Shown piece after piece: positions 49,696-63,100 of a stretch of DNA of 64,000 nt (positions are counted from its first letter, which is position 1; the number at the start of each line of letters is the position of its first letter). The position numbers were made by a program, and so were the translations under genes. Below the pieces are notes generated by a model that saw nothing but the letters and a program-made list of their open reading frames with translations, was not told the origin of the DNA and made no database searches. Source of the DNA: Chrysoperla carnea (taxonomy: Eukaryota; Arthropoda; Insecta; Neuroptera; Chrysopidae); NCBI RefSeq assembly GCF_905475395.1, contig NC_058339.1:56119172-56183171 (forward strand), in the 5' to 3' direction.

Positions 49696-52600
49696 ATGGA
49701 TAATAAATATTGTCGTATTCAGGAAGTAAATTCACCAACTGTATATCCAAAATTTCCACAAATGCCGAAAAGACAATCATTAATTGTATCTCATCATACA
49801 TATGAAAAATATGAAAATAATGAACAAGCAAATGTTAATTATAAAACAAGCGCCTTCAAGAATTTTACACCATCTCGAAAGGTATTTTATACACCAGAAA
49901 TTGATTTTAACCTTTCTGATTCTGAATATGGTAGCTTAAAGAATGAAAAAAGTTTTAATCATTCGAAAACGTCGATTGTCCGAAAAATATGTGATTCAAC
50001 AACAGATATACCATCAATAAAACATTTAAAAGAAGTTTCACCCGAACCAAAAATTTCAACAACGTGTCAAACATTTAAAAATGTAATACAAAATAATAAT
50101 TGTGAATCATCATCAGATTATACACCAAATTATATGCAAGAAAATCGTTCAATACCATTTAAGAAACGATACATTATGAAATTACAGGAAACAGATAACT
50201 TGATCATTAAAAAACCACCTATTTTAAACGTGTCAAACAATAGAAATAGTTCACATACAGGTTTAAGTTACACATCATCCAGCTCGTCCATATCACAAGC
50301 AAATGATAAAACACAATACGAAGATCTTTCTGAATCAATAACAAAAGTGAAATCATGGAATGCTGATTTTGAGACTGCATATAATAATGAGTATGAAGCA
50401 AACGAATTTAATGATGAATTAATTGAGAAAATTCATGAAGATAAACTTCACTATGAAAATAATTTATTACGAAAAAATAATAAATCGAATTACTCAAAAT
50501 TATCGAATTTTGATAAAACTCGAATTATTCATAATGGTTTTAGCATGCGAATTAATGAACAAGGTTTAAAAACGATCAATATTCATTCCGGAAAAATGTC
50601 GATCGATAATCAAGGTTGTAATTATCAATCAATTACATGTCATGGTACAACTAAACACCACAATCTTGAATCACCACCAATTCAAGCAAAAAAACTAAAG
50701 TCTAATAATTTTAGTTTAGCAACCAGTTATTCGGGAAAAAGTTCATCGAATATGAAACGATATCGTAAGAAAATTAAATTCGCTGATACACCACTTAGTC
50801 CGGAAACAACGAAACGTAATGAATTTTATTCATATCTTCAATTAAACGTGAAACCACAGTTTCGAAGTGATGGAACACCTTTAGAACCCAGTCGACGTTC
50901 AGTTCGTGTTAAAAATATTGAAATCAATAAAGAACGAGATCGATCGATATCAGAAGAGATTAAACCAGAGAAATCAAATCCACCAGAAATATGTGTTAAA
51001 AAACAAGAAATCAAAAAATTATTTGTCAAACCAAAGTTATCGAAGCTAACGAAAAATAATAATACAAAAAATGTAAAAACAAAATTGTTACGAAATGATT
51101 TAAAAAAGAAATCGAAATATTCGTCAATTATACAAACACGTCGTTCATTGAAAAACAGTATTAATTTACGATCAAATCGAAAAATTGTCAATTTGATTAA
51201 TAAACAAACAAAGAAAAAATCTGATAAAATTATTGATAAAGTAAAAAGTAAAATTGAAGAGAATGGATTTAATGAAATTGGATTTTCTGTTGTTGATAAA
51301 GAAACATCGTTAAAATCTGAATCGATGTTGTTGTTAGCTAAAAATGAAATTGATAAATCATTAGAACAATTTAATAATTTAAGAGCGTTAATTTGTAAGA
51401 ATGATGTCGATGATAATAAAAATAAAGTGGAGAAAAAACTTGAGAAAAAAATATTAGTTAAGAAAAAATCACGAGATGAATCAGATACTGTATTAAATCA
51501 TATTAATGGACCAGTTACACGACATTCATTTGCGGTAATCCATAAAACACTAACACGTGGATCACATACAAAACTACCAAAATTAAATTTGGACGCTGTT
51601 ATGAAACGAATGTACAACAAGCATAAACCTAGTAAAATAATCGTACCGAAAGTACGATCAAAATCGTGTTCATTAGCTCAAAATACCGAGATAATAACAA
51701 ATATTGAATCAAGATTAGAGAATATTAGCATACGTCGTGAAAATGTTAGTAATTTATTAAATGCTGTGAATAATGAAGTTCTTAAAGTACAAAATAATAT
51801 ATTAGAATTATCATCGCAAAATTCATGTTACGAGGATGATTTTAGCGAATGTAGTAAAGTTTCTGAACATAGTTTTCGTGGTTTTGGAACACCGCTAAAT
51901 GGTGGCACATCATCGAGTGGAACAACTTCTGTATCATATTCCGAAGTGAGTTCATCACACAATGATAAATGTGGGATTCGATCACAGAGACGATATTCAT
52001 TACCAACATATATCAGTAATGAACGAGAATTAAAATTAAATGATTTAATTTCACCTGATTTACCAATTAAATCATCCCCTATTTGTACAAATGATAATAA
52101 TTTAGTGTGCCATCATAATTCAGTAGAAGACTTACTTAATAGTTCCATGCAAATAGAAGAATCATCACCGAAATTCATACCATTATCACCGCATCCAGTT
52201 CGTCCATTTCATCAAATTTTTAATAAACGAATACAAAAGCAACAAACGAATAATGCACCTTGTATATTTGGCAGTGAAACAAATGTTTTATATTCAAATT
52301 TTTTCTCGGAAGAATGGAATATGGTTAATAATTCGAGTAATAATTATTCAGAATATATACCAATTTTACGGCAAACAATACAAGATAAACTGAATATTAA
52401 ACAAAATAAAATATTAATGCCACATATCAATAAATCGGAACAGCATGTTGTGGATATTTCAAATGATGGGGGACAAGTATTAAGTGTTCATTTTTTAAAT
52501 AGTACGCTTATGATTGTACAGGATAAATGTATAAGTTTTTGGCAACAAACGCCATTGGGTTATATGCTTGGTGCTCAAAATATGTGGTTATCATTGGGTA

Positions 52601-55600
52601 AAATTCAACGATTAAATTTTGAAGTTGGTTATGTAAATATTCGTTGTGTATCACAGAGTTGTTTAAGTTCAGATAATGCAACAGCATTTATTGAATTATG
52701 GGCAAAGGAGCATAAATCGGAACGTAGAGAGCGACCGATTACGGATGTGTTTGCGGTTGTTTATTTTCATCAACAAACGAAAAAAGGAAATATTTTAGAT
52801 AAGAAAGTTATACAACTTGAAAATACTAAAAGGTATATAACAACTTTAGTACTTTTTTTAAGTCTAATAACTTCAGCTTTGAAAGAATGTATTACATTGT
52901 GAAGTTTCAATTAAAGAGAGCGTGAATCTCTCCTCTTATTATGTAGTTTAGACCAGGACTTAATTTGAGGCAGGGCGTTACGAAAAGGCATTCCGGCACT
53001 TTTCTATTATAGTATGGCTAGAGATTTTTTATTGTACTTGTTTGGTAAATCCAAATTATTCTACGGCACCTCAATCGTGCATTAGTTTTAGGGATACCAA
53101 CTCGTCAGTTTTGGACCGGATTCTCCGGTTTTCAAACCATTTCATCGGTCTCCGGTTTTCGAAACAATCTCCGGTTTTTTGGTCCTTTTCACAACAATAT
53201 TTTGTATGATTTTCTAAAAACGTTAATTATATTTATTTTTTATAATACAGTAGAATCTCGATAATTCGAATTTCAAGGGAAATTTAAAAAATTTTGAGTT
53301 AACCTAGTTTTCGTCTTAAGGAAAACATCCCTTTTAGATTTTATTGCTATGAGTTCGGGAAATTCCAAATAATAATATATCTTTTTCATTCATATATATT
53401 TTATTAAATTCGACTTACGAAGTTTTTTTTTTTTTAAATTAGAGTTATCAAGTACAAATATGCACTATAGATACTTCCTAGAGAAACAATATTTTGCTCG
53501 AGTTACAGGGGGCGTCGCAGATCAATGCACTAAGGGGGGAGCAAGATTAGAGATACAGAATACGATTTATAAGGGGGCGGGAATAATGAGACTCCCTGGT
53601 TACTAAAAAAGACAAAAAGTTATTATTATTTCCGCTTGTTTTGATTTTTTGAGCAACAAATAAATAACTAAATCACTGCAAGACTAATGAGGTATTTTTA
53701 AAATTCTTAGACGAGGTTCAGATTTGCTAGCTCCTATATTACATAGGGGGATATAAAAGTTAGATAATGATGTTAAACAGTCTTGAGTAGAGCCTACACT
53801 TAACCAGTTTCTATCAACACATTTATAAATACGAAAAATCAGTTTTTGTTCAATCGAATTTATAAATTTATTGGGTTTTAATTAAATTGCACTCGGGATA
53901 CCTTATGGCCCATCATGAATTAATTTTGTCACATAACACTTGTCATAATAACACTTGATATAAAAATCTGAATCCTAGTTATCCTCGATAAGATCCCATG
54001 TTCATAAAATGAACCCCATGTAACTTATGATTTTGGCATCAATTATTTTTAATGTGTAAAATTTATTCTATTACAGTTTTGCTCAAGATGTGCAATTTGT
54101 ATGTTTAAAGTATGGACGTAGTATCATTATTAGTTGGAGAGATCAATTCGCAAGTCCTCCAAAATCACAAATTCGTCGGTATCAGTTAGCAGTTGATTTT
54201 CAAACTATATCAAATGTCATGGAAATGGAGTCAGTGGAACATTATGTTAGTGAATTACATGATGTCAATGGTAAGTTTTATACCTATTTTTTAAAGAATT
54301 TTTAAAAAAATATTCCATACTTGAATAGAAAATTTCATAATTTATTTTTTAAAAGAAAGTTCAATCCAAAATTATAGTACAAAATGGGAAAATTTATACA
54401 TATTTTATATCATTACATTACTATTGATCTATTTATTACTAGGGAACAAAGGAACTTAAGTTTCTATATTGTAGATAGACGACAAATTCTTGACGTTTGT
54501 TTAATACTTGAACTCCTAGACTTCTTGCATTAGTATATGTCGATAAGACGATGTTGTATATATGACTAATAACTAGCGGCCTGAATGATATTCAGTCGTA
54601 TTGTCTAATACAACATTTAATAAAATGGCTGGCTGATGTTTAGGCCATTTATACAATAATAATGTGACCATTTGACAAAAAAAGATTAAATATCTGACAT
54701 TGAAGTTTATTTAACTGTTGTCGTAACTGTTTGTTTGAATGGCTGAATATAATAGTGCCGTTTAGTAAAAAGGTTACCCTGTGAATTATATATATATGAA
54801 TTGCGCTATCTTTTTTAGAAGTCTGATTTATTCAATTACTTCTTGTATTTTTAAAATATCATTGGTTACATTTTTTTAAATCTTGATTATCTAGACTGCT
54901 CTTTAGAATAAGGTGGTCAGCGGTATTTTGAAGACATAAGAAGTTCTTGAACCTCTTTACCATCGATAATTGAGTGTACAGCAACCACCTAACTTACGTA
55001 TATAAAGTAACTTCTCGTTTATTCGAAGTAATGTGTGGAGCAGGTACCTCGGATAAGAAAAGTAATACACGCGTACAGCAAAGCGTCTTTATCCGAATTT
55101 TCCGTACACCTCAATTAATATTGAGTGCTCAGATAAACCCGTTGACTCGAGGTTTTACTGTATACTAATACAAGAAGTCTACCGCACTATTAACAGTTAA
55201 CAGTTTTAGTTATGGTAAATTACGAGAAAATTCGTTTTTTGTTATTCCAAATAAATATTTTATTTAAAATTTTACGTTTTCTCTGTTGTATTTTTTAGAG
55301 TGCTTTGAAATGATTTTGGGAATTGGCGATCATCAAGTATCTATTTGGCATTTACTTCAAGGAAAATTAGTTACTACGGTGACTATACATAATCCTTTGC
55401 CTATTCATGAACAAATTAATGGTAATCAATATTACGATATTAATTGTGTTTGGGCGTTATGTGATCGCGTAAGTATTTATTTGAAGTATTTTATTTCTAT
55501 TTAATTTTAAGTTAAATCATTATTTTGAAAATCTTGATTGTCCAAGGTGTCGTAAAATCGTTTCCCCTTCCAGAAGAATGTGTATTTTTCGTATCAAGTT

Positions 55601-57202
55601 TTGACGCCAGGGCTGTAATTGAACAGACATCACTTAAATATCAGACACCGATCACTCCTATTAATGAAATTTAGCTTGATCTGAGTGGTCACAATACGGG
55701 AATTATTAGGGAATATGATTAACTGATTATCGATCGACTGACATTAATTATTCTATGCAATCAACTATTTTTAACCAAATCACAAACACACATTTTATGA
55801 TATTTTTGATTTTAATGATACCTAATTTTTGGGATTTTGTCGGTACGCTTAAAAAAATTATTATTAAGTAAATAAAATTTTTTGTTGTATCTTTTTTTGG
55901 AATACATAGAATAAACAAACGAAAAATTTTAAAATCTAGTTCATTTGTCGCTTAGAAGAGTATTTCTCGAAAATCACTGTAAAATTCTCCACGGTAGAAT
56001 TTGCATAGAATTTCGTGCAAAATCATAAAAAATACTCGACTAATCGCCTATTAAGAAACGCCGATAAATACTTTAATAAACTATACTTGATCAATCGCCG
56101 ATAAATGGTTAAATTAACCTTATAAACTGAGTTTTATCAAATTCCCAAAAAAAAGCAGATTTTTTCGATTTTATAAAATTGGGTACCCTTACGACAATAT
56201 TGCAAAAAATCGAGACAAATATTTTGTCCTTTTACGTAATACAATTTCTACCAATTTAAATAACAAAGATAATACAAAATAAAATTTATTGGGCAAAAAA
56301 TATTTTTTTTTAATTCAAGGCAAATACATTTTCTTAGTTTTAAGCCATGTGCATAATTTTTGATATTATTAACAATAAGAATTAAGACATAGTTTTAAAA
56401 AACAAATTTTTTTTCATTCTAGGGTTTTCTATTCCTAATCAATAAAACGGATAATAATGTTTTACATTTAATTGCCATAAATGGTTTGCGCAAAGATTGG
56501 AAAAATTTACAAAAATATAAGATTCCTGCTGATCATACAGAGTAAGTAGAGATTTTAAAAGAAATATATTGTATGTGATAAGAGTTTATTAGTAATACTC
56601 CTGTTTAACTCCTGTTTATTAAAAGCCACGATGTAGTTAAAATAGATAAAGCCCAAAATTAGCATCTATCACTGTCAAAAACAATGAGTCAGTCACCGCT
56701 AAAATCTGAACTCTAAAAGGGAACTTTTCGGATATGAGAAGTAAAAATATTGTTGGTTAGACCTTGATAATAGCTTCTGTACAAAAATGACATGACGAAA
56801 TATACGCAGGCCGTACGATGCTCAATGTGTCGCTGGGTCAAAGGTCGAAAAATTTTTTCAATAATAAAATTTATAATCAATAACAATAAATTTAAGCTGT
56901 GACTCTTTTTTACGAAAAACGCTCTTAACATACATGTGTATGACGTGAAAGTCAGTGATACTAAATTTGAATTATCATAATTTTTTTCTAGAATACAAAG
57001 TGTTGGAATCAATGGTGGAGTTCTACTAGCTTGTTCTAAAAAAGGAATCGTTTGCTGGTCATTACAATCAGGTGCAATGTTAATACAATGTCCTACAGGA
57101 TCAAATATATCGTTGTATCCATCTGATACATACATCTCGTTAATCGATCAACATTTAAATGTTGCTATAAAAAATATATTTGCGTTTTTACTCGAAGATT
57201 AA
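49696..57202 (+). CDS. PALB2-like protein: disordered basic N-terminus with C-terminal beta-propeller
   Basis: Exons 49696-52832, 54077-54270, 55299-55468, 56423-56541 and 56992-57202 have GT-AG borders and join in frame to 3831 nt (1276 residues). Residues 1 to about 870 are Ser/Asn/Lys-rich, with basic patches (RRSLKNSINLRSNRK, RRSVRVKN) and no recognised domain. From about 880 on, the protein reads as WD40-type blades: CISFWQQTPLG, SIIISWRDQF, HQVSIWHLLQGKLVTTVTI, GIVCWSLQSGAMLIQC. The blade order and spacing of the last three exons resemble human PALB2, the BRCA1-BRCA2 bridge in homologous recombination, and the size is close to PALB2 (1186). The name is inference from remembered sequence; another propeller protein remains possible. 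The start is the first ATG after TTTTGTAGAATTCAAC, which may follow a 5' UTR intron. Confidence 0.85.
52833..54076 (+). other. Intron 1 of the PALB2-like gene
   Basis: It is bounded by AAAAG/GTATAT and TTACAG. It holds a CT-rich tandem-like block (TCTCCGGTTTTC repeats near 53125-53180) and a solo transposon end at 53248. Confidence 0.8.
53248..53272 (+). repeat. Solo pogo/Tigger-like terminal repeat, forward
   Basis: TA then CAGTAGAATCTCGATAATTC in intron 1 of the PALB2-like gene. It shares CAGTAGAATCTCGA with the reverse-complemented end at 55140-55160 (12 of 14). Confidence 0.45.
55140..55162 (-). repeat. Solo pogo/Tigger-like terminal repeat, reverse
   Basis: On the minus strand it reads CAGTAAAACCTCGAGTCAAC next to TA, in intron 2 of the PALB2-like gene, facing the copy at 53248. 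Confidence 0.45.
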
Positions 57203-57280
57203 ATTTAAAAAAAATCTATAATACTGCAAAAATGAATTTATTGAATATTAAGTATAATATTATTATATAAAATGTACTGT

Positions 57281-57309
57281 AATAAAATTATTAGTACTAG
57301 GATAATAAA
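57281..57309 (+). terminator. Polyadenylation signals of the PALB2-like gene
   Basis: Two AATAAA hexamers occur about 80 and 105 nt after the stop codon (57281-57286, and in GGATAATAAAATT near 57304). Either would give a short 3' UTR. AATAAA is frequent by chance in DNA this AT-rich. Confidence 0.5.
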
Positions 57310-57540
57310 ATTATTTAATTTATGTAATATAAATTTTAAATAAATTTATTTTGATTACAGTGATAAAATGATAATTGTGAATTAAATGAAACTATATTAT
57401 TAGTTCATATTTTAATATAATATTTCAATGTTTACTTTGTTTGGTTTTTTTTTAATTTGTAGATTATAAGCATGATTAGATAAGCACCTATTTATAATCA
57501 AAAAGTGATCCCCTCTATATTAAATTTAAAATATCATACT

Positions 57541-58095
57541 TTTTATACCATGTATATGAAATATACCAAGGTATACTAAGTTTAGTCCCAAGTTTGTAAC
57601 GCTTTAAAATATTGATGCTATGAACTAAACTTTGGTATAGGTGTTCATAAAATCACCCCAATAGTCCATTTCCGGTTGTCTATTTGTCTGCCGCCTGTTC
57701 GTTTGTCATCACGATAACTCAAAAATGAAAAGAATATCAAGCTGAAATTTTTATAGCGTGCTGAGGACGTAAAAAGTGAGATCGAGTTCGTAAATGAGCA
57801 ACATAGGTCAATTGGATCTTGGGTCCGTAGGAACCAGCTTGTAAATCGTTAGAGATAGAACAAAAGTTTAAATGTAAAAAATGTTCCTTATAAAAAATAA
57901 ACAACTTTTGTATGTTTTTTTCGTAAACATCATTGTTTACCCGTGAGAGCGCATATTATGCGCAAATTGTATGGTATGTATTATAGGGGAATATCAGTTA
58001 TATATGTGTGACATGTATGTATGTGTACTGTGACAGAGTAATCAACAGAGTCTATTCATGGTGCTCCAACAATTAACTCAGTCAATTGTTTGTTT
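57541..58095 (+). repeat. GTCY-core dispersed repeat, most complete copy
   Basis: It begins TTTTATACCATGTATATG, then TTTAGTCCCAAGTTTGTAAC, TTTCCGGTTGTC with a decayed TCTG run, GTAGGAACCAGCTTGTAA and AAACATCATTGTTTACCCG. It ends in the hairpin AACAATT (58068-58074) / AATTGTT (58084-58090) with a 9-nt loop. It lies just downstream of the PALB2-like gene. No coding capacity is visible. Confidence 0.7.
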
Positions 58096-58929
58096 TACTA
58101 CAATATAAATTAATATAAGTGTTAGTTTAAGAACCGAATTAAGATCGACTTTCACCCATTTGTTTACCGAATGAAAGTTATTTCTTATGAAATATAAAAG
58201 GTTAATCAATATCCCTGCAAAATGTTGCCTAGAAAAATGAGGCTTAGACTACCATTAGTAGAAATACCAAGAGTAAAATTTATTGAAATTTTTTTGCCGA
58301 ATTATCGCATTTTTACAGTCATCTGTTAATTCATTGAATTGCATATCAAAATGAAGATAATTTTATTTCAAATACTGGTATATTGTTCACGAAATATCAA
58401 TAAAAAAGATGTTTGCAAGTTTTCGAATTTTTGATATCTTATTAAATGGTCAAGACTACCATATTTTCTTTAGGTAACCCAATACAAGGATATTTGTTAA
58501 CATTTAACATTTCATATAAGAAAAACTTTCATTCAGAAAACAGATGGGTGAAGGTCGACTTTAATTTAATACCGACTCCTGTACTATGGGATTATTATAG
58601 AAAGTTTGGATATGCATCTTTAAAGCATTTTCTCATTTGCATGAGAATATGTGGTTGGTAACGTTGCTTTTTCATCGAATATATACCATAGACGTGATAC
58701 GCATTACTTTGACAAAGAGAGAACGCTGCCTAAGTGGCTTTTCTGTTCATTTTTTAATAAAAAAAATTCTTAAACAGTGGGATTTTTGGGACTTTTTCTT
58801 TGAACGATAACATAAAATTATAAAAAGCCCGGTGACCTAGGAATTTTTTGTGATTTTTAGATACTTTGTTAATCAACAAATGTATTTTATTGAAATTCCT
58901 AGTATTATTCAATCCTTGCATATCGCTTT

Positions 58930-59028
58930 AAATGAAAAAATGTTCCTTGTAAAAACATAAACAACTTTTATTTGAAACATTTTTTCGTAAACATCACTGT
59001 TTGCCCTTGAGGGTGCAAATTAGGACAA
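58930..59028 (+). repeat. GTCY-core repeat, internal fragment
   Basis: The block AAATGTTCCTTGTAAAAA to TTTCGTAAACATCACTGTTT to GAGGGTGCAAATTAGG matches the middle of the repeat at 57541-58095. Both ends are missing. Confidence 0.55.
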
Positions 59029-59204
59029 GACTTCGGTGTCCATTTTCTCCAAAACTATAAAAGATATAAAGTTAAAATTTTGCAGAAAATTTTCCATTTT
59101 CTATTTTATTAAAAATAATGCAAGCGCTGGTATTATAATTCATATTTTCAGTATGTCAAATTCAATCATTTTATTTCAATTCCTTTGGGTAGATTATGCA
59201 AGTG

Positions 59205-59720
59205 CTCCCTTAAGGTATTTCCAGCATGGTATTTGCAGTTTCTATGTTAAAGCAATGGTACAATTTTTTTTTCGACAGAATTTAACGAAAAATTAAATTT
59301 AAGAATTTAATAATGCTTACTATTAATTCCCAAAGTTTCAGAAATTTTGACCGTTTAAAATGGGAAATAATTATGCCAACGTCCCAATTTCGATCAATTT
59401 ACGTCAAAATTAATATCTCGAAAGTGAAAATTAATTTCTAAATTTTTTTTTTAGAATTTTATTGTATAAACATTTTTTTCTACTTTTTCTTCAATATATA
59501 ATAATATCATAAAAAATAGTTGGAGAGACCGGACATTTTACATGCTTTAAATGGGACATGACCCTCAAAATCGCGAACTTTGTCTTTAAATATCTCGCGA
59601 TCTAAACGGTCAAAAATTATGAAATTTTAGGAATTCATAAATAAAGCTATTATAAACCCGAGAAAAAAAATTCGGCCAAATCTGTCGACAAGTGATTTCA
59701 TGCTGGTACTACCTTAAGAG
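59205..59720. repeat. Imperfect inverted-repeat element
   Basis: CCCTTAAGGTATTTCCAGCATGG near 59206 pairs with CATGCTGGTACTACCTTAAG near 59700. Further in, AATTTTGACCGTTTAAAATG (about 59345) pairs with ACGGTCAAAAATTATGAAAT (about 59610). This nested symmetry suggests a decayed foldback transposon between the PALB2-like and ZNF598-like genes. Confidence 0.45.
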
Positions 59721-60196
59721 TAACGTTAACTTTTTCCTACACGATTGCCACATGCATTCGTGAGAATGCAGCAATTTTGAAAATTCTGTAACTACTATGT
59801 TATATTTCTGTAATGATATTCGAAATTTTTATCAATACAAAACATAGATATTATAAAAATTGAAATATTTATAATGATAATATAAAAAAAACTAAAACGC
59901 AATTGGAACCATTTATTATTGAAAGTTAATATCCAGATGTTTAGATTAGTCCAATATGTCCAATATAATATTTTATTCAAAATTTAAAAAAAATGTTACA
60001 TTAGAATCCACTTCAAATTTCCCACCAGATAATGTATTATATCATTAACGCCATCTATTTAATTGTGCTTCAACTAATAGTGATTTTAGATTGCACGGCC
60101 ACGGTAGTAAAGTGTTGGAAGTACCTGTACTTCTAAAATTTTGTAGCTAATCTTCAAACTTGAGAGTATATAAATATTTTTTTGGAAAGCAAAACA

Positions 60197-63100
60197 ATGT
60201 CTACAAAAAAGGATCAAAATTTTAGTGAAAATGAAAACACGTGCGTTGTCTGTTTTAAGAACGTGGATATTTATTCAATTGGGGACTGTGATCATCCCGT
60301 TTGTTTTGAATGTTCAACGCGAATGAGGGTGCTGTGCTTACAAAATGAGTGCCCCATTTGTAGAAGAGATATGCCAAAAGTGAGCAAACTTTTATGCTAT
60401 TAAATTTTTAGCCTTTAATGAAAACGAATATTACATAATGTTGCACCCTTGTAACAGTGAATCGAATGACCCAGCTGTTATCATACAATTAATCAAATGA
60501 TAACGATTTAAATAAACCAAATGGCATAATAATACTGTAATTTATGAATATTTTAATGTATTTTAAAATAAATGTTTTTAGGTTATATTTACAACAGATG
60601 TGGAAACATTTGTACGTCTCAAACCGAAAGCTCTAAGTATTAACTTACTGGATAAGAAATTTGGTATTTATTTCATGACATCAGACATAGAACGAGCTTA
60701 TTTACAATTATTAATACATAGATGCTCAAAATGTGATAATGAAATATTTCAAACGTTTCAACAGTTAAAAGATCACATGCGACGACAACATGAAGTATTT
60801 TATTGTGATTTATGTTCTGAAAATTTGAAAATATTTAGTTTCGAGAGACGTTTTTACAACAGATCTCAATTAGCCTTACATCGTAGAAAAGGAGATCCTG
60901 ATGACAAATCACATAAGTATGTTTTTATTCAAGGCTATTTCATTTTATGTGTGACATGTATACTTGAAAGCAAAAAAATTGAACCAATTAAAATCTTTAA
61001 AGTGAAATTATAATTATATCATAAATTTCATATTATAGTGTGTCCCCGGATAGAGTTAATTATACTTGTAAATTTCCTTATTTTGCATTATAAGAAAAAA
61101 AAGTCATTCTTTATAAGAAGTATTCTGAAAAGTTTGTAGGTATATTTAAAATTTCTAAATAATATACAGAGTAGCCAAAAACTTGGAATCACTATTTTTA
61201 TTTTTGGTAAACTACCTTTCTTTTTTATAAGTTGGCGAAATGTTACTAAGAAAAGTTACTCACAATTAAAAATTATGACTCTATACAAAATATCAAGAAG
61301 ATCCGTGTACTTTAATTATAGCATCATTTTTTATTTGAACAAAAGCTCTAATTATAAAAAACGTAAGAAAGAAAATAATAATAAATCAATTAACATGTAC
61401 TATCCGAGAGTGTAATTTTTTGTGGACTAGTTAAGAAAATTAAAAAGAAAATTTATTGTCGCGGATAAACATTCAATAAGAATGGAATTGTCAAAGTTGT
61501 AAAGATCTTCTTGATATTTTGTATAGAGTCGTAATTGTTAATTTCGAGTAACTTTTTCTAGTAACATTAAGTCAACTTTTAAAAAAGAAGGGCAGTTTAC
61601 CCAAACGAAAAAAAAAATAGTGATACCAAATTTTTGGCTACCCTATACAATATTTAGAAGTTTTAAATATACCTACATACTTTTCATAATAAGCAAAACT
61701 TCTTATAAAGAATAACTTTTTTTCTTAAAATGCAAAATAAGGAAATTTACAAGTATAGTTACCTCTATCCGGGGACACACTGTATATACTATGAAAATTG
61801 TAAAACATCTATTTAGGTTTCGTTTTGACGTTCTTGTGACCGAAGTAAAGTCTCAATGTTTTATTATCTGTTCAAGGCCCGATCTAGCTATTTATATGAT
61901 GCTTCTGAACAAGTATACAAAAGTTCATGAGAGTAAAAGTCCATGTTTGTAAGTTCACAAGGGAAAAATAAGTGTAGGTTAGAAGGGTATTCCCCCAAAA
62001 ATATTCTAGTACTTATATACAAATTACTGGAAATAATCAACTCTGTGGGGAATCCCCGTCAAACACAGACGGAAGTAAAAAGATTTCCATTTCAAAATTG
62101 TGTTCTTAATTTAAAATTTATACATATTAAAATAGTTGGGTTCCTTCTTTCCTATTTAGGTATTTCTTCTTCTTTTCTCCTTGATTGTCTTATAATTTTC
62201 TTAGCATTTAAAAAAAAAAATACACATTAAAATATGTTGCTCTGTCTATAAGGATTTAAAGCTGCAAATGAAGCATTTTATTAAAGGAATACCTCAAAAA
62301 AACTTATTTGCTAAATAAAATTTATTTAACAATTTATTTTTCTAAGCATTGTAATTTTAATAACATTTCTCTCTCCAAGAGAAAAAACTGAGGACACTCC
62401 ATGAAATCGCCCAGCGCTCTCAATTTTGCGGCTCTGGGTATTAGCCCGGCTGATTGCACAGCCTAAGCCGTTAATCGTAGAGACCTGAAACTTGGAGAAC
62501 GTGATTCCTTAGCCCAATCTACTTCAAATTTTGCATAAACATTCTTTAACAGAATTGACGGAAGATGTGTTTCGTATTTTATTGAAACTCATCGCCTAAC
62601 ATGGCTAAAAAGGGGTATACAGTTATTTTGGGGGTTATTTGCATCGAAGTTATATCAATACTCTTTAGTACTTTTGATTTTAATTACATGCTATAACTCA
62701 GTAGCCTTTGTTTTTAACTTGAAATTATCCAGCGAAACGGATGGAAAACTGCTTGTTATTTAATTCATCTTTAATTTGTTTTAAGGGGTCATCCATTATG
62801 TGAATTTTGTGATACACGGTACATGGACAGCGATGAACTATATCGACATTTACGAAGAGATCATTTATATTGTCATTTCTGTGATGCGGATGGCAAACAT
62901 CATTATTACAGTTCCTATGAGTTTTTGCGCCAACATTTTCAAAATGAACATTTTCTTTGTGAAGAAGGTGATTGCAAAACAGAACAATTTACTTCAGTAT
63001 TTCGTACTGATATTGATTTAAAAGGTATGTATATAGTTTTTTTTTTTTAAATTAAAATCTTTAGATTCTATATCCTGAAATAATTTAAATTTTGTAGCTC

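Larger units (their letters stand above)
58096..60196. other. Spacer between PALB2-like and ZNF598-like genes
   Basis: It contains repeat fragments (58930-59028, 59205-59720) and chance ORFs at 58446-58661 and 59036-59296. The ZNF598 promoter should be just left of 60197, where TATATAAAT at about 60169 is a possible but weak TATA-like match. Confidence 0.4.

Noticed and set aside
52833..52902. Extension of the first PALB2-like exon to the stop at 52902
   Set aside because: The tail after LENTKR is hydrophobic intron read-through; the GTATAT donor at 52833 joins in frame to propeller sequence.
53248..55162. One 1.9-kb transposon containing exon 2 of the PALB2-like gene
   Set aside because: The ends match only over about 14 nt and the exon has propeller-coding sequence; kept only as a question in the findings.
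56713..57135. Minus-strand 140-residue ORF
   Set aside because: It is the antisense shadow of the last PALB2-like exon.
60182..60196. Upstream extension of the ZNF598 start to a near-cognate codon
   Set aside because: A proper ATG at 60197 lies 15 nt downstream with an A-rich context, and the RING starts soon after.
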